DNA of 64,000 nt, from positions 62,001 through 126,000 of the forward strand of contig NZ_JAIQUM010000006.1 in assembly GCF_020075705.1 (NCBI RefSeq), read 5' to 3'. Position numbers and translations under genes: made by a program. The notes beneath the pieces are model-generated. The model did not search any database, had not been told where the DNA came from, and saw only the letters and a list, made by a program, of their open reading frames with translations. Below are positions 1 through 7,678 of the stretch, in pieces. How positions within the stretch are numbered: the stretch's first letter is position 1; each line of letters begins with the position of its first letter. The stretch is from Metabacillus rhizolycopersici. Lineage in GTDB: Bacteria; Bacillota; Bacilli; Bacillales; Bacillaceae.

Positions 1-1
1 T

Positions 2-67
2 AATGGACGAATGATAATCGCAAACTCGACCAAAGAGTTACTAGATAAGATGAGGGAGATTGTTTAA
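2..67 (+). CDS. 3' end of an unidentified gene (partial)
   Basis: An open frame enters from the left edge and ends at TAA 65-67, giving a 21-residue C-terminus that closes with KELLDKMREIV. It has the look of an ordinary protein end: a charged helix and no low-complexity sequence. Too little is present to name a family, and the start lies outside the window. About 240 bases without a gene follow before the flavin reductase. Confidence 0.45.
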   Translation, partial: NGRMIIANSTKELLDKMREIV

Positions 68-310
68 TCATAGCTTCATTCTAGTATTTTTGAGAGTTTT
101 TATAGACGGCGCTATAAAATCGTGTATAACTTAATAGATATTTTCTTATTATCATGATATATTTAGTGTGAATATTTAGAATTTTCAAGATTTTTTCGGT
201 TTAAAGTAATATGATTAGGCTTAGTTATAAAAATACATAAAAAAATGAATGAAAGATCACAGAGAGAGATTTGTCATGTCATTTTTATTCATGGGAAGGT
301 GTGTTGTGAG

Positions 311-805
311 ATGGGGAATAGTACAAACGAAACAGTATTTAAAGAAGTAATGGGAAATTACCCTACGGGTGTAACGGTTGTGACAACAGTTGATGAAAAC
401 GGAGTACCACTTGGATTAACAGTAAATTCATTTGCTTCCGTCTCATTAGATCCTCTACTAGTTTTATGGTCAATCGATAAAAGAGTGTCAACTTATGACA
501 TTTTTACAAAAACGGAAAAATTCGCTGTGCACGTATTAGCTAATGATCAAAGTGATATTTGTTCACTATTTGCAAGTAAAGGTACCGATCGTTTTAAAAA
601 TTGTGATTGGAAGCTATCTGAAAACAATCTTCCAATCATTGCAGGTGCTGCCGGAGTGATGCAATGTAAAACGTTCAAAACAATTGAAGCGGGAGATCAT
701 ACGATTTTGATTGGCGAAATTGTTGATATTCAAAGCGAAAGCAAAGAGCCACTTCTATACCATAAAAGAAAGTTTGGGAAAATACCTGAAGAATTTTATA
801 TTTAA
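311..805 (+). CDS. Flavin reductase-like FMN-binding domain protein
   Basis: A 164-residue single-domain protein of the flavin reductase-like split-barrel family. These proteins bind FMN or FAD and typically reduce free flavin with NAD(P)H for a partner monooxygenase. Family marks are YPTGVTVVTT near the N-terminus and NSFASVSLDP about 25 residues later, the stretch that cradles the flavin phosphate. ATG 311 is preferred over an upstream ATG at 245 because GGGAAGGTG sits 9 bases before it and family homology begins just after it. A terminator follows, so it is probably monocistronic. The partner enzyme is not evident; the monooxygenases near 36.5 and 40.3 kb are far away. Domain assignment is firm, substrate is not. 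Confidence 0.8.
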   Translation: MGNSTNETVFKEVMGNYPTGVTVVTTVDENGVPLGLTVNSFASVSLDPLLVLWSIDKRVSTYDIFTKTEKFAVHVLANDQSDICSLFASKGTDRFKNCDWKLSENNLPIIAGAAGVMQCKTFKTIEAGDHTILIGEIVDIQSESKEPLLYHKRKFGKIPEEFYI

Positions 806-811
806 TCTACT

Positions 812-852
812 AAATACCTTTCCTTGTTTGAAATCTAGGAAAGGTATTTTTG
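812..852 (+). terminator. Intrinsic terminator after flavin reductase gene
   Basis: The 12-bp arms AAATACCTTTCC and GGAAAGGTATTT enclose a 14-base loop and run into a T-rich tail, 7 bases after the stop codon. Confidence 0.85.
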
Positions 853-1068
853 TTTGCGTTTAGCGCACAATGACCAAAAATAGTGATCAAGGATGACAGT
901 CATCTGATGGCTGCCCCTAAAGGTATTATAAATTAACAGCGAAAGTGTTAAACTGAAGAGACGTTTTGTTATATAATATGTAAGATGACTTAGAGATCTT
1001 TGACAACAACAACCAACTCAGTTATCTTTATCTTTTGTAAATATTAATTTAGTAGGTGAACGAATTTT

Positions 1069-2025
1069 ATGGAAGAACAACAATTTCGCGTTTTATTATA
1101 CTACCAATATGTCACGATAAATAATCCAGAAGAATATACAAAGGAACATCTAAAGTTCTGTACTAATCTTGGCTTAAAGGGAAGAATATTAGTTGCTGAA
1201 GAAGGAATTAATGGTACGGTGTCTGGAACGATTGAACAGACAAATAAATATATGAGTTATATGAAGGAAGATCCGCGTTTTAAAGATATGGTCTTTAAAA
1301 TAGACGAAGCTGATCAACATGCATTTCAAAAAATGCATGTACGTTATAGACCTGAACTAGTCACTTTAAGATTAGAAGATGATGTAAATCCTTTGGAAGT
1401 AACCGGTGATTATTATTCTCCAAAAGAATTTTATGATGCGATGCAACAAGAAGATACTGTCATTATCGATGCAAGAAATGATTACGAATTTGATTTAGGC
1501 CATTTTCGTCATGCGATTAAGCCAGAAATAAAATCGTTTAAAGAATTACCACAATGGATCCAGAAAAACAGAGAAATGCTAGAGGGTAAAAAAATATTAA
1601 CCTATTGTACAGGCGGGGTTCGTTGTGAAAAGTTTTCAGGCTGGTTACGAAATGAAGGATTTGAAGATGTTGCACAGCTTCACGGTGGAATCGTAACATA
1701 TGGGAAAGATCCAGAAGTTCAAGGTGAACTGTGGGATGGCCAATGTTATGTATTCGATGAAAGAATTAGCGTTCCAATTAATAGAGTGAACGCAACTGTT
1801 GTAAGTAAAGATTATTTCACGGATGAGCCTTGTGAACGCTACATCAATTGCGCTAATCCTGAATGTGATAAACGAATGTTTTGTTCAGAAGAAAACGAGC
1901 ATAAATACTTGCGTTCTTGTAGCCATGAGTGTAGAGTACATCCAAGAAACAAATATGTAGCTGAGTATGGATTGACAGAGGAACAAGTAAAGGAAAGATT
2001 GCTAGTAGTAAATACAACGAAGTAA
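1069..2025 (+). CDS. trhO: Oxygen-dependent tRNA uridine-34 hydroxylase TrhO (rhodanese family)
   Basis: A 318-residue homolog of TrhO (formerly the UPF0176 family, YbfQ in B. subtilis), which makes 5-hydroxyuridine at tRNA position 34 as the first step to the mo5U/cmo5U wobble modifications. An N-terminal acylphosphatase-like domain (about residues 8-100) is followed by a rhodanese domain (about 120-225) with the active-site loop CTGGVRCEK, putative catalytic Cys180. A Cys-rich C-terminal segment ([12 protein letters not shown], then CSHEC) looks like a structural metal site and is typical of the Bacillus branch. ATG 1069 follows GTAGGTGAACG. A -10-like TATAAT lies at 972-977 with a poor -35. 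The DUF1450 gene follows within 40 bases and may be co-transcribed up to the terminator at 2323. Confidence 0.9.
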   Translation: MEEQQFRVLLYYQYVTINNPEEYTKEHLKFCTNLGLKGRILVAEEGINGTVSGTIEQTNKYMSYMKEDPRFKDMVFKIDEADQHAFQKMHVRYRPELVTLRLEDDVNPLEVTGDYYSPKEFYDAMQQEDTVIIDARNDYEFDLGHFRHAIKPEIKSFKELPQWIQKNREMLEGKKILTYCTGGVRCEKFSGWLRNEGFEDVAQLHGGIVTYGKDPEVQGELWDGQCYVFDERISVPINRVNATVVSKDYFTDEPCERYINCANPECDKRMFCSEENEHKYLRSCSHECRVHPRNKYVAEYGLTEEQVKERLLVVNTTK

Positions 2026-2062
2026 TGAACCGTGAAAATTGCCCTGAAAGGAGTTAAAAAAT

Positions 2063-2308
2063 ATCGGTATTGTAGTAGTTGAAATTTGCGATGGCAGTTT
2101 AATCAATTCCCTGGATATAGAGAAAATCATTGAGGGTAAATACCCTGATGTAGCTGTCATTAAAAATGATTGTCTGTCATTTTGTGGAATGTGTGCCAAA
2201 TTGCCATATGCAATCGTAAATGGTAAACGTATTTTTGCAAAAACGACGGAAGAATGTTTAGAAAAAATAAAAGTAGAAATTGAAGCGGAATTGGCTTTTT
2301 ATGCGTAA
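2063..2308 (+). CDS. DUF1450 family small protein, apparently starting at ATC
   Basis: Reads as a protein of about 81 residues: VEICDGS near the start, then the DUF1450 (YuzB-like) core DCLSFCGMCAKLPYAIVNGK and a C-terminal helix. The CxxCGxC-like cluster and the following PYALVNG-type strand define the family; the biochemical role is unknown. The frame has no ATG, GTG or TTG at the 5' end and is closed by TGA at 2045. The codon at 2063, 9 bases after AAAGGAG (2047-2053), is ATC, and it falls where I recall relatives having Met before GIVVVE. So the gene either initiates at ATC (or ATT 2069), or its start codon is damaged by mutation or sequence error. It lies 37 bases after trhO and ends before a strong terminator. 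Confidence 0.7.
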   Translation: MGIVVVEICDGSLINSLDIEKIIEGKYPDVAVIKNDCLSFCGMCAKLPYAIVNGKRIFAKTTEECLEKIKVEIEAELAFYA

Positions 2309-2322
2309 GCTATTGATTGGCA

Positions 2323-2363
2323 GAACACCCACGTCGTAAAATTTCGAATGTGGGTGTTCTTTT
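2323..2363 (+). terminator. Intrinsic terminator of the trhO-DUF1450 unit
   Basis: Perfect 10-bp stem GAACACCCAC / GTGGGTGTTC (2323-2332, 2350-2359) followed by TTTTG. Confidence 0.9.
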
Positions 2364-2575
2364 GATTCGTGCTTTTTGAAAAGCATGAAAATGAATGATG
2401 TCAAAATGATAAATCGTTTCATAAATTAAGATGACTTATGAATGAAATAAAAAGCTAATTAAATACATGGTATAATCAAACTTACTTTCTCGTTTAAAAG
2501 GATGAGCTGCTTTTTTACTTAAAGGGCAATAAGCCTTGTGCATTTTCAATATTACGTATAAGAGGTTGAATAAGG

Positions 2576-3490
2576 ATGAAGGAAAATTTACTAATAATTA
2601 ATGATTTAAAGAAATTTGTAAACCAAGAATCTATTTTGATATCTGAACCATTATCGAATCATACTTTTACTAAAACAGGTGGAGTCGGTGATATCTTTCT
2701 TAAACCAAAGAATATTTCTGAAGTTGAACAAATAGTTCGATATGCATCTTCAAACACGATTCCTTTAACTGTACTTGGGAACGGTTCGAATGTAATTATT
2801 CGTAATAAAGGTATTCGTGGAATCATTATGAGCTTAGTTCATCTTAATGACGTTAAGGTGGATGGAACTGTAATTAAGGCAGGAAGTGGAGCGGCACTTA
2901 TCGATGTTTCAAGAACTGCGTTATCACATCATTTAACAGGGCTGGAATTCGCCTGTGGCATTCCCGGTACGATTGGTGGAGCTTTAGTCATGAATGCTGG
3001 TGCATATGGAGGAGAAATATCGTATGTATTAAAAAGTGCACAAGTTCTTACGAATTCTGGAGAATTGATTACGCTCGGTGAGCACGATTTTCAATTCGGA
3101 TATAGAAGTAGTGTTTTTGCTAAAGAGAGTTATATTATTTTAGAAGCTACCTTCCAGCTTGAAAAATCAGACCATGCTAAAATAAAAGAAGAAATGGATC
3201 ATTTTACAATGCTTAGAGAATCTAAACAACCGTTAGAATATCCATCCTGTGGCAGTGTTTTTAAACGTCCACCTAATCAATTCGCAGGTAAGTTGATTCA
3301 AGATAGTGATCTCCAGGGAACAAGAATTGGTGGGGCAGAGGTGTCAACGAAGCATGCTGGATTTATTGTCAATGTTGATCAGGCAACATCTTCAGACTAT
3401 ATCCAATTAATTCGTCACATCCAAGAGACCGTTAAGCGGAAATTCGATATTGAGTTGGAAACAGAGGTCAAAATAATCGGTGAAGAATAG
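2576..3490 (+). CDS. murB: UDP-N-acetylmuramate dehydrogenase MurB
   Basis: A 304-residue cytosolic flavoenzyme that reduces UDP-GlcNAc-enolpyruvate to UDP-MurNAc with NADPH in peptidoglycan precursor synthesis. The FAD-binding PCMH fold is recognised from TKTGGVGD near residue 33, LTVLGNGSNVII (about 63-74) and CGIPGTIGGALVMNAGAYG (about 125-143). The substrate region holds FGYRSSVF, and PSCGSVFKRP near residue 222 carries the catalytic Ser. Length and the YRxSxF layout suit the shorter Gram-positive (type II) enzymes. ATG 2576 follows AGAGGTTGAATAAGG. It stands alone between terminators rather than in a division and cell-wall cluster, so it may be a second MurB copy as in the B. cereus group; this cannot be settled from one window. 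Confidence 0.93.
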   Translation: MKENLLIINDLKKFVNQESILISEPLSNHTFTKTGGVGDIFLKPKNISEVEQIVRYASSNTIPLTVLGNGSNVIIRNKGIRGIIMSLVHLNDVKVDGTVIKAGSGAALIDVSRTALSHHLTGLEFACGIPGTIGGALVMNAGAYGGEISYVLKSAQVLTNSGELITLGEHDFQFGYRSSVFAKESYIILEATFQLEKSDHAKIKEEMDHFTMLRESKQPLEYPSCGSVFKRPPNQFAGKLIQDSDLQGTRIGGAEVSTKHAGFIVNVDQATSSDYIQLIRHIQETVKRKFDIELETEVKIIGEE

Positions 3491-3598
3491 TAGCGAGTTG
3501 TTATTTGCTTAACCGGTATAGTGAGTGCTTCTATTCAAGAAAACGTCAATGCATTCATTTATAATGAACAATCGATTGACTTTTTTGATAAGACTGAT

Positions 3599-3643
3599 GC
3601 TGAAGGTCTGGTGTAAACATACACCATATCTTCAGCGTTTTTT
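3599..3643 (+). terminator. Intrinsic terminator after murB
   Basis: GCTGAAGGTCTGGTGTA pairs with TACACCATATCTTCAGC across a 2-base loop, apart from one small internal mismatch, and is followed by GTTTTTT. It lies about 110 bases after the murB stop. Confidence 0.8.
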
Positions 3644-3854
3644 ATTGATCGCGTTTTCCTTGAAAAAATACATCAAACGATAGAAAGATTTTAAGCACGA
3701 AGACCTGTCTACTCTATTTTTCTTGCATCTCGAAGTTAGGGTTTTCCTGCATGGAAAGAATGGGATAAAAGAAGAGGAAGTTATTTCACGAACAAAGTAG
3801 TATATTAGATCTAATTTCAATAGGGTAGCAGGAATATAAAATTTAAAATTGAAT

Positions 3855-3869
3855 TATATAGCATAAAAA
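3855..3869 (+). repeat. 15-bp direct repeat, left copy flanking the recombinase-like gene
   Basis: TATATAGCATAAAAA occurs here and again at 5960-5974, in the same orientation on either side of the recombinase-like gene. Flanks are also similar (TAAT follows both copies within one or two bases). It could be an attachment-site duplication, or chance in A+T-rich DNA. Confidence 0.4.
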
Positions 3870-3915
3870 TTAATTTTTTAACATAAAAAAGTCTACAAAG
3901 GAAGTGTTAAAGGGA

Positions 3916-5850
3916 ATGCTCAAATACCAAAGGAAAACCTTTCATTCCTTCTTTCATCTACAATCAATCGATCATGTCATGCTAGGTGAGGAAGAAGAAC
4001 TACCTCTTCAAATAGACTTAACGATCAAAAATAATGAAATCGAACTTCCAGCAACCATCACACTTGATTATTTAGCACAACCGGTATTTTCGATTGAAAT
4101 TGCCCCCTACATATCCGACTTTGAGCTGCTTTATACGGCAACGACGTGTATTGAAAAAATATCAACAGATGAAAAAGTAATTGAGCTCATGAATTCGAAA
4201 CGAGTAAAGAAAAAGATTATAAAGCTGAATCAAAAGCTGAAGCAGAAAATCAGAAGCAATAACGAGAATAAAAGCAATATCGAACTATTTTTCGCAAATG
4301 TAAAATATAAAATCAATGATGAGTTTTATGGATCGACCGAGCAAATCGACATTATTAAAAACAACGTGAATGAACTATTTTCGAAAATGGATGATGTAAA
4401 ACAATTGCTAGAACAAATAAATACGTATATTTCAGGTCTTATTGTCCAAGAAGAAACGAAAAGTCTTTACTTTTATTGCATCCAATCTTTCTATGAATGG
4501 ATGTTTTATATCAAAAGGGAAAACTTTCCTCGTGTCACAGTTGCGGATATCAATGAATATTTAGACGTTTATCAGGCAACGGACTATTATAAAAACCTTG
4601 CCATTAAGCAAGTCCTAAAAATACAAGAGATTCGTAGAGAGCGGATTGATATCGGCGGGATTAAGTGGAATGAGGTTTCCAAACCCCCTCATTACTTTTA
4701 TAAAGAAGCTCAATTACTTGAAGCAGAGATGAAGCTCTTAGACAACCTCGCTAGCCATAGAAGGCAAATTGAAGATTACAATAATTACTTGAGATCAACA
4801 GGAATGGAACCACATTCATACAGTCGATTGCGTGACCATATGAGAAACTGGATTTATTTTCGTCTTGCTGCAGAAACTATGCTCAAATCAAAGGAATTAA
4901 TCGCGCTAAATTTTGAAGATATTGATCTAGATAACTTAAGAATTATCGCAAAAAAACGGAAAGGAAAACAAATTGTAGCGATAACAAAAGATACTGCTAC
5001 ATATCTAGTTAAATATCAAGAATTTAGAAAAGCATATGATGACAAAATTGAAGAAGAAAAATATTATTTTCGTTGGATGTATGGCTCGGTTTTAAAAGAT
5101 AAGAGTAAAAAGGAAGAGGAGCTAGCGCGAATTAAACCTTTCTTTAATGATTATGAAAGAAAGGAATTCAGTCAACTAGACCATGAATTAGCAACAATCA
5201 ATGGACAAATAGAATCATTGAGACAGTTATCAAAACGTGAGCAAACGAAGCAATCTCTTTCTTTAGGTGAATTAAGAACAGAACGGAAAGCATTAAATAA
5301 TAAATTTGCGAAAAAATATGCAGAAGTGAAACGAAAATACAGTGAAAAAGCTGATCAAAGTATGAAAGAGGCTGTCTTTGTTTCTTCTCATTCCAAAAGG
5401 GTAAATAGTAATACAATGGAAAAAATATTAAGTAATCTAGATCTAACAACAGAAGGCTTAAGAATGACTAGATACACAAATTTAAAGCGCTTGCAGATAA
5501 ACGAGCACGCATTAATGAAAACGATGGGATATGAAATTCGACAGAAAATCACAGAACTAATATATGAAAACACATTGAAAAGTATTGAGGAGACGAGAAT
5601 TAACTACCTTGGTGAGAAGGAAGTTGATAAGAGAATTAAGGGAAAAATTGTGGATAATGTCTATCAGCATCATCTTGAACAATATCCAAAGATTAATAAA
5701 TCCCGATTAAAACGTGAAGTAATTGAGAGATACAAAGATTACAGCTTTACAAGGCTAGCGCTTTTAAAGGGGGTATTCGAAAGATATTATATTCCATTAG
5801 CCATCGAATTAGAAATTCGGGAAAAAGAAGTGGGGAAAACAAATATGTAA
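3916..5850 (+). CDS. Divergent tyrosine-recombinase-like protein, probably catalytically altered
   Basis: A protein of about 644 residues. Residues 180-250 resemble a SAM-like core-binding domain. From about 320 the catalytic-domain layout of phage integrases appears: TMLKSKELIALNFEDIDLDN matches the usual GLRxSELxxLxxxDID block but with Lys for the box-I Arg. KKRKGKQIVAI follows as the beta-strand with its Lys. A Lys/Glu-rich coiled coil of about 100 residues is inserted. Then come GLRMTRYTNLKRL (box-II Arg kept, preceding His missing), MGYE in place of LGHS, and LIYENT with a candidate Tyr. The N-terminal 170 residues match nothing I recognise. ATG 3916 is chosen, though GTG 3904 is possible. 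A non-functional or repurposed recombinase is the best reading. Confidence 0.5.
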   Translation: MLKYQRKTFHSFFHLQSIDHVMLGEEEELPLQIDLTIKNNEIELPATITLDYLAQPVFSIEIAPYISDFELLYTATTCIEKISTDEKVIELMNSKRVKKKIIKLNQKLKQKIRSNNENKSNIELFFANVKYKINDEFYGSTEQIDIIKNNVNELFSKMDDVKQLLEQINTYISGLIVQEETKSLYFYCIQSFYEWMFYIKRENFPRVTVADINEYLDVYQATDYYKNLAIKQVLKIQEIRRERIDIGGIKWNEVSKPPHYFYKEAQLLEAEMKLLDNLASHRRQIEDYNNYLRSTGMEPHSYSRLRDHMRNWIYFRLAAETMLKSKELIALNFEDIDLDNLRIIAKKRKGKQIVAITKDTATYLVKYQEFRKAYDDKIEEEKYYFRWMYGSVLKDKSKKEEELARIKPFFNDYERKEFSQLDHELATINGQIESLRQLSKREQTKQSLSLGELRTERKALNNKFAKKYAEVKRKYSEKADQSMKEAVFVSSHSKRVNSNTMEKILSNLDLTTEGLRMTRYTNLKRLQINEHALMKTMGYEIRQKITELIYENTLKSIEETRINYLGEKEVDKRIKGKIVDNVYQHHLEQYPKINKSRLKREVIERYKDYSFTRLALLKGVFERYYIPLAIELEIREKEVGKTNM

Positions 5851-5904
5851 AAATGAATTCTTGTTAGAGAATGAAAACAAGTTTAAACGATATTATACTA
5901 GTTG

Positions 5905-5942
5905 TTGAAATGGCCTCACGATTTTGTGATGGCCTTTTCAAA
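5905..5942 (+). terminator. Intrinsic terminator after the recombinase-like gene
   Basis: TTGAAA-T-GGCC-T-CAC pairs with GTG-AT-GGCC-T-TTTCAA, a stem with small bulges, followed by a T-rich stretch. Confidence 0.65.
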
Positions 5943-5959
5943 TTGGCTATTTTTAAAAA

Positions 5960-5974
5960 TATATAGCATAAAAA
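5960..5974 (+). repeat. 15-bp direct repeat, right copy
   Basis: Second copy of TATATAGCATAAAAA (first at 3855-3869). The two copies lie about 2.1 kb apart and bracket only the recombinase-like gene and its terminator. Confidence 0.4.
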
Positions 5975-6101
5975 ATAATTATAAATTTTTATGAAAAATA
6001 CGTAATTAAAATAATAAATTTCCTATATGACCATTAAGTGTCAATCTAAAGACCTTAATAAAGCGATGATAACATCAGTTAATAATATAAAAAAATTCAA
6101 A

Positions 6102-6130
6102 TTGATGTTGGAACAATAATAGTGTATGAT
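6102..6130 (+). promoter_or_regulatory. Sigma-A promoter of the padR-HAAS operon
   Basis: TTGATG at 6102-6107 and TATGAT at 6125-6130 are separated by exactly 17 bases. Transcription should start near 6137, directly upstream of the palindrome at 6144. Confidence 0.7.
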
Positions 6131-6143
6131 GCATAGTATATAG

Positions 6144-6166
6144 TATAGTGTGTGACACATAGTATA
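6144..6166 (+). promoter_or_regulatory. Imperfect palindrome, probable PadR operator
   Basis: The interrupted dyad TATA-TGTG / CACA-TATA spans 23 bp, downstream of the predicted start site and 18 bp before padR. PadR regulators typically bind such dyads in their own promoters, so autorepression is inferred. The short word ATAGTAT is also repeated at 6133-6147, which may extend the site. Confidence 0.55.
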
Positions 6167-6184
6167 AAGAGATGAGGTGAATCG

Positions 6185-6532
6185 ATGAGTACTTTATTGA
6201 ATTCATTAACGACGGAGTTGCGGCGGGGAACGTTGACACTAGCTGTTTTAAGTCAATTACGAACGCCACAATATGGATATTCACTTGTCCAGCTATTGGA
6301 GAAGTCGGGCATTACAATTGAGCAAAGCACATTATATCCATTGCTTCGCCGATTAGAAAAGCAAGAATTAGTAACAAGTAGTTGGGATACGTCTGAAAGC
6401 AGACCACGTAGATACTATGTGTTGAGTGAATACGGCATTGAGATTTTTCAGCAGTTGAAGAAAGAATGGGAAAAGACTTCCGAAGAGCTATACAATTTAT
6501 TGAAAGGAGAGAGTGAGAATGAATTTGATTGA
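6185..6532 (+). CDS. PadR family transcriptional regulator
   Basis: 115 residues, the size of the short PadR (PadR-s2) class. The winged-helix core runs from RRGTLTLAVLSQL through YGYSLVQLLEKSGI to the family-typical STLYPLLRRLEKQELV. The wing RPRRYYVLSEYG follows at about 80-91, with a short C-terminal dimerisation helix. The start at ATG 6185 follows AGATGAGGTGAATCG. It overlaps the next gene by 14 bases, so the pair is co-translated. In Bacillaceae such PadR genes commonly precede a HAAS-domain membrane protein, as here. The palindrome just upstream suggests autorepression. The inducing signal is unknown. Confidence 0.9.
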   Translation: MSTLLNSLTTELRRGTLTLAVLSQLRTPQYGYSLVQLLEKSGITIEQSTLYPLLRRLEKQELVTSSWDTSESRPRRYYVLSEYGIEIFQQLKKEWEKTSEELYNLLKGESENEFD

Positions 6533-7514
6533 GGTTTATATCCAGGAAGTAACGCGCAGACTTCCTGAAAAAAATCGAGGTGATATTGCGTTAGAGCTAC
6601 AGTCGACGATCGAGGATATGTTGCCAGAGAATTATTCGGAGCAAGACGTAAAGGCTGCTTTAGCACAGTTGGGTAGTCCTGCTATGCTAGCGAGTGGTTA
6701 TCTAGATCGCCCGATGCATCTCATTGGCCCTCGATATTATGATGTCTATATGACGTTGTTAAAAATGATTTTACCGATTGCTGCTGCCATTGCACTCATT
6801 ACAATGATTTCCATTAATGTCGTGGAATATGATGGGGAAGTAGCGGTTTTAGCTGTTATTATAACGATGATTGGAGAAGGAATCTGGGGAATTCTTAGTA
6901 CTTCTGTACAAGTGTTTTTTTGGTTAACAATTATTTTTACTATTTTAGAACGTATTGATACTGGAAGAGAACAAACGCCATTAACGACAAATTTCAAAAA
7001 ATGGTCCCCAGATGACTTGAAAAATATTCTATATATTCCAAAGAAAAAGGCAATCTCAAACGGGGAAGTCTTTGCGAGTTTACTATGGACGGCGATCTGG
7101 GCAACGATTTATTTTAATGCAGCTAATCTCTTAGGTGTGTACGAAAAAGGTAAAGAAGGCCTTATGTTTGTGCTTCCTACATTTAATCAAGAAGTATTGA
7201 ATGCTTATTGGCCATTCGTTGTTGCTGTTACCGTTTTGGAAGTTGGTTTAGCCATTACGAAAATGATTTCAGGACGATGGACGAAAAAGCTTGCAATCTT
7301 CAATGTTGTTTATCAACTAGTGGTAGCCATTGTATTTATTATCATGATTAGTGATTTCAATCTATTCAATCCAGACTTTGTAGCTTACTTTTCAAATCTA
7401 ACCTCTATCACAAATGAATTTCAAAAATGGATCCTTTGGGGAGCAATACCGTTATGGTTGATTTTTGCTGCCATTGATTCATATCAAGGCTTTCGTAAAG
7501 CGTCTGCGAAATAG
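6519..7514 (+). CDS. HAAS signalling-domain membrane protein, PadR partner
   Basis: A 331-residue protein. The N-terminal HAAS-like domain (about residues 1-60) has the YIQEVTRRLPEKNRGDIALELQ-type helix and then the LGSPAMLASGYLDRP motif seen in proteins paired with PadR regulators. Hydrophobic spans follow at about 80-100, 112-150, 190-205, 235-255, 268-290 and 310-325, so it should sit in the cytoplasmic membrane. ATG 6519 is preferred over GTG 6513 because AAAGGAGAG gives correct spacing to it. Role is unknown; HAAS proteins are thought to work with the co-encoded PadR regulator. It ends before a terminator, so it is not part of the Wadjet transcript that follows. Confidence 0.75.
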   Translation: MNLIEVYIQEVTRRLPEKNRGDIALELQSTIEDMLPENYSEQDVKAALAQLGSPAMLASGYLDRPMHLIGPRYYDVYMTLLKMILPIAAAIALITMISINVVEYDGEVAVLAVIITMIGEGIWGILSTSVQVFFWLTIIFTILERIDTGREQTPLTTNFKKWSPDDLKNILYIPKKKAISNGEVFASLLWTAIWATIYFNAANLLGVYEKGKEGLMFVLPTFNQEVLNAYWPFVVAVTVLEVGLAITKMISGRWTKKLAIFNVVYQLVVAIVFIIMISDFNLFNPDFVAYFSNLTSITNEFQKWILWGAIPLWLIFAAIDSYQGFRKASAK

Positions 7515-7540
7515 TCGTCATTTACTAAAAGCATGACATA

Positions 7541-7566
7541 AAAGACGCGTAGTATGCGTCTTTTTG
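7541..7566 (+). terminator. Intrinsic terminator of the padR-HAAS operon
   Basis: AAAGACGC / GCGTCTTT, an 8-bp perfect stem with a 7-base loop, running into TTTTTGTG. Confidence 0.85.
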
Positions 7567-7642
7567 TGTGTCTGCTGTACTCTCGTGATGTGTGCTATCC
7601 TTTGATGCTACAACTATTTTAATAGAGATAGAGTCTAGCTTT

Positions 7643-7651
7643 TGTTATAAT
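7643..7651 (+). promoter_or_regulatory. Extended -10 promoter for the Wadjet operon
   Basis: TGTTATAAT is a consensus extended -10 (TGnTATAAT). No good -35 lies 16-18 bases upstream, which is tolerated for extended -10 promoters. It lies 28 bases before jetD and is the only promoter-like signal between the preceding terminator and the four jet genes. Confidence 0.5.
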
Positions 7652-7678
7652 GCTTGAGGAAGTAAGATCGATAAGAAG

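Larger units (their letters stand above)
3491..3915. other. Intergenic region between murB and the recombinase-like gene
   Basis: Holds the hairpin at 3599-3643 and the first copy of a 15-bp direct repeat at 3855-3869. A 62-codon reverse-strand frame (3632-3820) lacks any recognisable composition or clear ribosome site and is not called. The stretch 3820-3900 is extremely A+T rich. Confidence 0.6.
5851..6184. other. Intergenic region with terminator, repeat copy and padR promoter
   Basis: In order it contains a terminator for the recombinase-like gene (5905-5942), the right copy of the 15-bp repeat (5960-5974), an A+T-rich stretch, and the padR promoter with its palindromic operator (6102-6166). 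No coding frame is convincing. Confidence 0.7.

Noticed and set aside
3632..3820. 62-codon reverse-strand frame after murB
   Set aside because: Starts in the terminator hairpin region, no ribosome site and no recognisable composition.
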